The translations under genes and the position numbers were made by a program. A DNA stretch of 64,000 bases, from contig SCFE01000097.1 of NCBI GenBank assembly GCA_004352715.1, forward strand, positions 698,159 to 762,158. Direction: 5' to 3'. Below the pieces are notes generated by a model that saw nothing but the letters and a program-made list of their open reading frames with translations, did no database searches and was not told the DNA's origin. The DNA comes from Hofstenia miamia. Taxonomy: Eukaryota; Xenacoelomorpha; Acoela. Of this stretch, positions 56,400 to 64,000 are shown one piece after another; position 1 is the stretch's first letter, and each line of letters begins with the position of its first letter.

Positions 56400-57110
56400 A
56401 GCATCGACTAAATATTTGAAGAAAACATAACAGATTTTAAAAGCGATAATGAAGTTAATGATATCTAAAATGATTTTGTTATTGAGCAAATAAAAAAATT
56501 TGACTAATTTAGAAAACATTGATTTCTAGGTCCTTGATAGATTCTCAAAGCAATATTTCTAAAAATTGTCTAAAAATAATATAAAATATTATTCTTAAGG
56601 TAGTTTTTAAAGTGAATCCATTTTAACCTTAGTTGAATTCCTTTGCATAGCTCAAAATTTTACCATATTTTCAAGCATTCTTCTCCAAGCATATTATGAA
56701 ATTCGGAAATCTTAAGACATGGGCACATCTATTGGTGAAAGTATTTAATATTTTTACTAAATTATTTCTATTTTTATTGGAAAAAGTTTAATTGTCTCCA
56801 TTCACAATATTCTTGTAATCATAGTAGCAAAAACTAACCTTAGTTTGCTTTTTTTATTTTGATATATATTCAAGCTAGACAGGGTTCCAGGCACGCCTCA
56901 ATTAACAGCGAACGTCTTGGTTTTAACAAAAAAATTGAATTCACTTCTTTATGCAATGGCACTTTCAGTTTTTGATATCTTTATTAGTTTAAGTTTTTTG
57001 CAAGAAATTATAAAAATTTAATAAATTCCTTAGCTGTTTAATGTTAAAAGTTTGTTTGGCGTTTCATCATGCAAAATTGAGGTATTTTGCAAAACTAAAG
57101 ATTAAAATAG
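56400..57110. repeat. Segmental direct duplication, left copy
   Basis: Shares the ordered blocks TATGAAATTCGGAAATCT, CACATCTATTG, TATGCAATGGCACTTTCAGT and TTTTTGATATCTTTATTAGT with 58560-59130 in the same orientation. The copies have diverged through many indels. They bracket the piggyBac remnant. Confidence 0.8.
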
Positions 57111-57462
57111 TAATCAGCAAATTTAACACTAGAAGCGCCAAACCCGTCAATTGACCACTGCTGTGACCTCAAAGTTTAAATTTGTTATTTAAGCTAAATA
57201 TGTTTTCAGCATACACTATTCATAAAAAACTTATATTATTAAATCTTGTAATACAAATGCTTTCTACATATTAACTGAAAAAAATAGACTGATATAAAAA
57301 TCTTACCCTCATATTTTTGCTTCATATTTCTAATATTTAGTGCAATATATGAATATAATTACAATTGGTCGACCAAGTTGATAAAGATACATCTATATTG
57401 CAATTTTTATTGAGACGATACATATATATGCGCTAAACGAAAACAAAAGAAGTATTTAAAAG

Positions 57463-57960
57463 CTATTCGTCAAAACAGTTGATACATATGACAGCCTGGC
57501 ACTTCCCACACACACGTTTACTGCAAATTCTGCACAAATTCGCAGCTCTATTCTTTTCACAATGAACATTAATCTGACAAGTGACTCGCTTTTGGAGAGT
57601 TGGGACAAAAGAGCATTGAGTAGTCTGAATATCAACATCTTTCCTGATCACTTTGGACAGTTGTTGCAGAAAAGTGAATCTCCTGATATCAGAATGTGTT
57701 TTTTATACAGCACCCATGCGTTCACTCCAGCAATATCCAAAATATTAAAAAAACGGCCAAGCGCCAACGCCTACAGACCAATTTTGTCGAATTTTGCCGA
57801 CACATGCTGTCTAGTAGATCAACTGCATATTTATTATTATTAAAAATTAATTCACTTTCTGGCTTCTTACCATCTTCTTGATAAACAGCACCACTATGCT
57901 GTGTAGAAAGTATGTGCACAACTTTTTTGGTTTCGCTTGATATCTGGTACGGTGCAACTT
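57463..57960 (-). pseudogene. piggyBac (PGBD-type) transposase C-terminal fragment
   Basis: On the minus strand, successive frames read VVHILSTQHSG, KPESELIFNNNKYAVDLLDS and MCRQNST...RRWRLAVF. After a 1-nt shift in a T run comes NILDIAGVNAWVLYKKHILI, and after another shift RRFTFLQQLSKVIRKD. The end is Cys-rich, with CRICSKRVCGKCQAVICINC, stopping at 57463. This is the typical order at the end of piggyBac transposases (GVDxLDxM...NxLDIAxxNAxVxYK..., RR.FL.L, C-terminal cross-brace zinc finger). At least two frameshifts disable it. The upstream catalytic half was not found. Confidence 0.85.
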
Positions 57961-58559
57961 GCTACTTTGGTACATTACAGAGTCATGCAGTCCTAAATTT
58001 TGGGGAGGAGGCTCGCGAAGATTTGAACGCACACTCCCAACTATTGTTGTTCGGACTTGGAGCATAAGATGAGCAAGCTGTTTAGAAGTAAAAATATATC
58101 AATAGTTACATTGTATTCTTTATTGTTCAGAGGTTCATAAGTGTTTGTACAACATGTGTACCAAATGGCACATGTCTGTTCTCCTTTTTTCCAAGATAGC
58201 GCTTGATATTCTAACAATATTTTGATGAAACATCAGCTAATATCCAAAATTTTATCCTAAATTTATCCAGCTTTGAGATTTAGTTGTGTTTCTAAGAATA
58301 TATTAGAAGTTTTTCAGCATTCTGTTAATCCGCTATATAGTTAGTTGTACATAATTTTAGTTACACAAATATAATGTAAGTTCATGTCAACGAAAGTATA
58401 TGCAATGCTAGCAAACAAAAATTTTAGAATTTGATCTAAAGAAAAACCTATTTGCAAAGATTTTTTATCAACATTTTTTAAAATTTGCTGATTTAGGATA
58501 AATAATGAAAGACAGTTTCTGAGAGTAAGCTCAACATTTAATCACTTTAGGATGAATTT

Positions 58560-59130
58560 TAACAGTGACAGTGAAGATGTATGCAGTTTTAGTTTATGAT
58601 ATCTAAAATGTTTTTGTTTTTAAGCAACTAAAAAAATAACTAACTCAGAAAGCATTGATGTTATTTTAAATAATTTTTTAAAATGAATTCACTTTAGCCT
58701 TAAACTTAAGCAATTTTCAAGCATATTATGAAATTCGGAAATCTCGAGACAGGAACACATCTATTGATGAACCTGCTTGAAAATAAAGTTAAATATTTTA
58801 CTAAATTATGTTGGAAAGTTTCTTTACTTATATTGAAAAAGGTTTAAATTGTCACCATTCCTAATGTTCATAAAATCAGGAACTCGAAAGCCCATGGCAA
58901 CAATAACTTCAATTTACTTTTTTATTTTGATACATAGTCTGGGTTCCGAACACGCTTCAATATAACAGTGAAATCTAATTTTTTACAAAAGAAAATGAAT
59001 TATCTTCTTCATGCAATGGCACTTTCAGTTTTTGATATCTTTATTAGTTTAAATTTTTTGCAAGAAATAATAAAAAACTTGATTCCTAGGTTGTTTAAGG
59101 TTAACAGTTTATTCGATATTTTATCATTCA
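58560..59130. repeat. Segmental direct duplication, right copy
   Basis: Counterpart of 56400-57110, about 2.1 kb downstream. The best-conserved part is near 59012-59070. Confidence 0.8.
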
Positions 59131-61318
59131 AAATATTAAAATAATTTAAAATTATTGAGTTATTTTCCAAAACTGAAGATCAAAAACAGTTATCAGCGAA
59201 AGTTTTTTTAACCAACAATATAGTTGTTTCTAAGAATTAATTTAGATAGGTAATTGTAAGTAATTTTAATTACACAAATAAAATAAAATTTCAATGAAAT
59301 ATGAAATGTTACCAAGAAAACCACTTAATATAGTGGCAAAGATTTTTATAAAAAATTATTAATGTTAATTATTTAGTATAGTTAATTAAAAACAGTTCTT
59401 GAGAGTAATTTCAAAACTTAATCGTATTCGGTTGATTCGAAATGAAACTATTTTGAGTAGATTAAATTATTGATCACGATTAAATATCAAATATTGCCCT
59501 AAGTCCTCGGGTGTTGAAATATTAAATTATGTTTATGCTATTACCAAGATGTTTATATGGATATGTCACTTGTTTTCGTCATGGTAGACGTGTGCTTTTA
59601 AAAAACAGTGGAATCTTCCCTGGCTTTTACTCACTAATTCTTAGTGTTTGCCCAAGTTCGATTTCCTGTATTACAGAATATATGTTTATAACTGACAGAA
59701 TTATAGTTTTGGTAATGTATTTTTATAAAATTTTGGCCTGCTTTGCAAAGCTTTATAATCTAATATTAATAAAAAATTTATGCATCTTTTCGATTACCAT
59801 GGTTGAAAATTTGATAACATTTAATCTAATTAAGGAGTTCGTAATATGCACAAAATATTTTTTGATGTCGTTTACAAAATTTGCATAATAAGTTTATTTT
59901 GATTGGACGTGTGAATAATTTAAAGATCATTCCTTTTAATGGTTATGAAAAATTTGTCCCAAAATGCAAAACCCTTAATTCAATATAAGGTTGTCTTGAA
60001 AAAATGCTCGATTTTCGGGTTAACTTAACTTGATGTGTTATATTCCTCTAGCTCAGACTTGGGAACGAAACGAATAGAAACGAACTTGATAATCCCAAAA
60101 ATATACGGGTTCATTTCTATGTCACAATATACGATTTAATGATTTTAAATTTTTAAATTTAAAACTTCATCCTATTCAGCCTCAATTATTGTGTTGCAAA
60201 CTAATAGTAGGAAGTCCCTAACTGGTATAAATATTGTGGCATAATCTTTTAATGTTTTTATGTTTTCCCACAATTCATTTGTACACGCATATTCAATTGC
60301 ATTTCTTTGAATGACAATTAATTGTTGTGAATGTTCTGGTACTATAATACAACCAATGATGATGCCAGATGGACAAGATAGATTGCCAATGTGCTTTTGC
60401 ACGAAGATCAATGTAAATCTGAACATGAGGTTAGGTAAGAAAGTAGATGTGTGTGGCTAAAGTGCAAGTATTTACAGAAAATTTTGTTCGCACAAACTCC
60501 TTCAAAAGAAATACTAGTGCGTGATTTTTCAAGATTTGAAAACATTTAGTATTCTCAATTTTATTTATCATTAGCTTGGAAAATTTTGTACAAGTTGGAT
60601 GTGCCATTGAAATGCATATGTGAATCTTTCAGTATACATTTCCAGGTAAGCTGTGTATATTCTTACAGAACGGTTAGACAAGATATTGAAATCCGCACTC
60701 GTTTGGCTACCAGGTACATGATTTTGTTACTACCCTGATAAACATAAATTTGCATAGTTATTTTATGAAATGTTGATCCATCCGAAAAGCTTGCGAATTG
60801 TGCATAATTGTCAATTAATGAAAAACTACAATAATATTGTACATGCGTTTAGATTAAAACTTTCCTTTCAAAATTTAGTCATTTTTAAATTCATTCACTA
60901 ATAATATATCTTTCATCTACATACATTTTGTAAAGGTAAGGAAAAATATTGTTTCAATAAAATATGATAATTCTGAAATTTATTACAACCAAACGTTTGT
61001 AAAATTTGTATTCCCTTTTCTGATTTTTCAATATAATTTTAATTTTTTGAGAAAACATTGGTGAGAAATTTAGCATACCATTTTCAATATTACATTTTAT
61101 ACATACAAAGGCAATTGCGTTTTGACATATTACACTAAACATCACAGGAATAATGACCCACCTAAATATGGACTTACAAATGTAAACTTATTGAGAAAAC
61201 CTAGCAAATTTTACTTACATTTCAAAAATACTTTGAATGATTTGACTAAATTTTTAGATATAAATAATGCATTATTTAAACTGATTCCATCTCTACATGT
61301 TTCAATAAAACTATAAAA
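59131..61318. other. Intergenic, no certain gene
   Basis: Holds only short unrecognised frames (59529-59888 hydrophobic, 61122-61316) and the doubtful exon at 60172-60418. A CCAG|GTAAGC donor-like site lies near 60645. Confidence 0.4.
60172..60418 (-). CDS. Doubtful terminal exon, unrecognised
   Basis: An open stretch on the minus strand following an acceptor-like CATGTTCAG (60420-60419 AG), ending with TAG at 60174-60172. It includes SCPSGIIIGCIIVPEHSQQL and NELWENIKTLKDYATIF. The residue mix looks more protein-like than other short frames here, but I do not recognise it and found no partner exon. It could be a chance frame. Confidence 0.22.
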
Positions 61319-61323
61319 TATAG

Positions 61324-61329
61324 TTTATT
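61324..61329 (-). terminator. Polyadenylation signal of the CPEB1-like gene
   Basis: AATAAA on the minus strand about 116 nt after the stop codon at 61445, in a suitable position for 3' end formation. Confidence 0.55.
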
Positions 61330-61444
61330 ACTAAAAAGCAAGCCATTGATGGCTGATATCAGATTAAACAACAAACAGACGATCACACGGGAAAAACCCA
61401 CAAATAAAGACACTCAACAAACTAACAAAACTAATCCCAGCCGT

Positions 61445-63545
61445 TTACAAACCCATTCCTGGCAGAACTAAGTTCTGGATATTTATTAAGTTTTGCGAAG
61501 GCGAATTTGGTCTTGGAAAAGACATTGGTATATTGGACACCACAGCTCCCTGTTTCTTGTGATTGCGCATTAATGGACGATGAGGCCGCAAAGTCTCAAG
61601 GCTGTGCTGCCAGAGCCAACAAGATTGGCAGAAATATTTAAAACAAGTCGTTTCTCGACAGAAAAAAGGGCCTGAATCATTGTTGCACGTGTTGCATGGG
61701 CTATCTTCAAGAAAAGGATCAACCTGTATCTAAAAACAAGTTACAATGCCATTTGTGATAATCTATGTTCATACATAATTAATATTTATATTTTCGAAAG
61801 CACTATCAGCAAGAAACTTATCACATTTGTACTCTTCTGGGAAATACAGGAAACAAAACATGTTAAATTATGCAGTGATTTGTAAGACTACCCAATTTAT
61901 TTATAAGCGTAATTATGAAAATGCATCTTGTCTGCCAGTGCATTTAAACTACGTTCATACCTTATCCAGAACCTCAAAGTTTTATTGAAAATAGTAAATC
62001 ACTAAAGGTGTCAGAAACAAAAGAACTCTTACTACACCGAAAACAATGCAGCAAATCATCAAGACTTCTATGAATATGTCCTGGATTTAAATCCAGAGAG
62101 GGTAATGGGCCGGGTTTGAGCAGAATTATTGAAAAAGATGACCTGAATTTTAATAAAACTATTCGTAAAAAGTGCATGCAAGATACAGTAAATGCGAAAA
62201 AGTTATATAAAAAGTATTGAAAAAGAATTGACATTTCCAAGTTTTACATTAGCATCATGTTTCTTAAATATAGACTTAGGATCTTCAACTTCAGTGCATG
62301 GCGTTTATTCGAAGTTTCTAATATACCAAATTTTAGTGTAGGACAGCGAAAAATTGGAAACAATTTTTTAACAATTATAAAAACGGGCCTGAATTCACAT
62401 TAATTTAAATGGGAGAACCCTGCGCTTGAATGACACTATAAAAAGCATCTTTAGATTTATCGACGCATGTGTACGCTCACTAAGTATGGCGAGAAAAGTG
62501 TTGGGTAACCTGTCATTTATATTCGTTCGAATAGAAAAACACTAATAAATTTAAGGAACAAGTTGAGAATTCAAACTTTTGGATATTTGATATTCTAAAA
62601 GATTTTTTGCATTGTTTTTTTAACATTCCTATGTAAGAATATTTTGTAAGCGTAATACTAGCAATCTTTCCTTGATCGGGGCTGGCCACGGCTCGTTGGG
62701 GAGACGGGCCGGGTCGGGTGGTGAGGAAAAAATGAACCGTTTCCCCTACTACAATTAACTTAAATAAGATGAAGTTCAGAGCCGACTAATGGCTATTTGA
62801 GAACTCGGCATCACATTCATTAAGTTTTCTTAAGAAAAACAATCAAAGTTGATTGCTGTCAGTAAGGAAAACCTCTGTTTAATTTTTTTGGTAGTGTGAG
62901 AGCAACCAGGTTTACTTTTTCTTTGCTTCTTCCATCGCACCGCAAAGAAAACACTAATTCAAAAAAGATTGAAAACCTCTACTTTTAAGTACTTTTGTTA
63001 CTGATGCAATAATAGGCATGCGAATGATAAGCAGTTAAGAAATTATACAAATCAAATGAAAGTAATGAAATAACCTTTTTTGTGAACTTTGGAGTTTTGA
63101 TTTCGATAAATGCTGCCAAAACTGCTTTCATGAAGCTCCTCTGATTGTTAAACGTCACACGGCCTGACCCAATGGGATACTTGTATTTGTCAGTATCAAT
63201 CCCAGCAAATGTCACTCCGCTAAAGAGATCATTCATTATAGTACAAAGAATCTCGGCATTCAGCATCCCATGAAGAGCCCCGACAAACACCGTCCGTGAA
63301 GGATCTAGTCGAGCTGATGCCACTTTGACATAGTTGCTATCTGACAAAATCCAAGGAATGACTTGCACCTAAAATCATATTTGCACAAATAAAAAAACAC
63401 TGATCTACCTCTTTTGCTCTGGTTCTTCTACTTGTGAGTTTGAAATAGTAGTCGCTGTTACCACTTCCATTTGAAAAATCAGCTGTGCAGGCCATCAGAA
63501 GAGCTTTGACAGACTTTTCACAATCAAATATTAAATATATGTATC
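61445..63545 (-). CDS. CPEB1: CPEB1-like RNA-binding protein, last three exons (partial)
   Basis: A translational regulator that binds cytoplasmic polyadenylation elements in mRNA 3' UTRs. Three exons on the minus strand: 63545-63409 ([35 protein letters not shown]), 63368-63075 ([64 protein letters not shown]) and 61729-61445 ([44 protein letters not shown], stop TAA). These are the end of RRM1, RRM2 and the ZZ-type zinc-binding end. Intron boundaries are GT-AG. The first intron is only 40 nt and the second 1.35 kb. The residues fit the CPEB1/Orb subgroup rather than CPEB2-4. A Ser/Pro tail of about 35 residues follows the zinc domain. The 5' exons lie beyond the window. Confidence 0.93.
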
Positions 63546-64000
63546 CTAAAGGGATAGCATAAAATTTTTTACTATAATTTGATGGTATCTTTCAGATGAC
63601 TAAGACAAATCACATCAGTTATACTCAATGTTAACTATTCTAAGACTTCATGCATTGACATTGGGTCAAATTTCTTTATAAAGTGCAGCAAAATCATGAC
63701 AGTCACAAATAGATTTATATATGTGATGATATTAAAACTTATAAAATCAATTAGTTATTCATATATTTTATCATCATTTGCAACTGGATTATATAAATAA
63801 AACACTGAAAAAAGCACTTTTGGAACTCTTAAATTCATCCTTTGCAAAATTTTTAAATATTTATGTTCATAGTTTTTCTAAATCAAACAAACAAAAACTA
63901 CAATTTTAAAAAACGTTTCAACTTTATGAAATCAAGTTACTAATTCGGAATAAAAATTTAACAGGTTAAAACCAGCAATAGCATCACCTATTAAAGAATA
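63546..64000 (-). other. Probable intron of the CPEB1-like gene
   Basis: Upstream of the acceptor CCCTTTAG (AG at 63547-63546). No further CPEB1 exon is recognisable before the window edge. Exon 63545-63409 begins two bases into a glycine codon, so the preceding exon must end in phase 1. Confidence 0.6.

Noticed and set aside
59529-59888. 119-codon hydrophobic frame
   Set aside because: Composition is what AT-rich DNA gives by chance (Phe, Ile, Leu, Tyr); no domain, conserved start context or paralogue was seen.
1-64000. CRISPR arrays, bacterial operons, rRNA genes
   Set aside because: None seen; the spliced genes and transposon types place the DNA in an animal nuclear genome.

Overview
This is nuclear DNA of a metazoan with an AT-rich genome. 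The coding and intergenic DNA are both AT-heavy. There are spliced genes with GT-AG introns, many (AT)n microsatellites, and decayed piggyBac, Tc1/mariner-like and CR1/L2-like elements. An animal CPEB1-type gene lies at the right end. I cannot name the phylum from the sequence; an invertebrate is the likeliest source. Three runs of N (2925-3171, 36181-37180, 41425-41831) interrupt the assembly.

The main content is a cluster of five paralogous DEG/ENaC (amiloride-sensitive-type) sodium channel genes spread over about 48 kb. Gene 1 (2019-3562, +) is broken by an 862-bp internal deletion. Genes 2 (11141-13564, +), 3 (27338-29782, +), 4 (42640-45093, +) and 5 (47349-49796, -) are intact single coding exons of 807-817 codons. 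All carry an unusual module inside the extracellular domain: two LDL-receptor class A repeats, a CUB domain, and then (in the four intact copies) a furin-type basic site just before the conserved channel core. The pore also departs from the family: the filter reads G-W-S, and the acidic ring positions below it are Gln and Met.

Each gene has a splice acceptor exactly 8 nt upstream of its ATG. Four copies of a conserved block (7625-7778, 23275-23425, 33148-33297, and 50927-51076 on -) look like TATA/initiator core promoters plus a roughly 90-115 nt non-coding first exon ending in G|GTAAG. The inferred gene structure is therefore a shared promoter with a leader exon, a 1.1-9.3 kb intron, and one large coding exon. 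Near-identical tracts between genes 2 and 3 (3' end) and between genes 4 and 5 (LDLa region) suggest gene conversion.

Between the channel genes lie mobile elements: a small terminal-inverted-repeat element (1540-1775), a larger imperfect one (3930-4345), a Tc1/mariner-type remnant (10142-10819), two tandem copies of a transposon encoding a DDE-like protein with a Cys-rich finger (about 17.0-21.0 kb), an unrecognised decayed coding region on the minus strand (25.1-26.8 kb), LINE ORF1 and ORF2 remnants (30.5, 38.4, 52.2-54.0 kb), piggyBac remnants (35.7-38.2 and 57.5-58.0 kb), and two identical 337-bp direct repeats flanking gene 4. The right end (61445-63545, -) carries the last three exons of a CPEB1-like translational regulator: the end of RRM1, RRM2, and the zinc-binding C-terminus. 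The rest of that gene lies outside the window.
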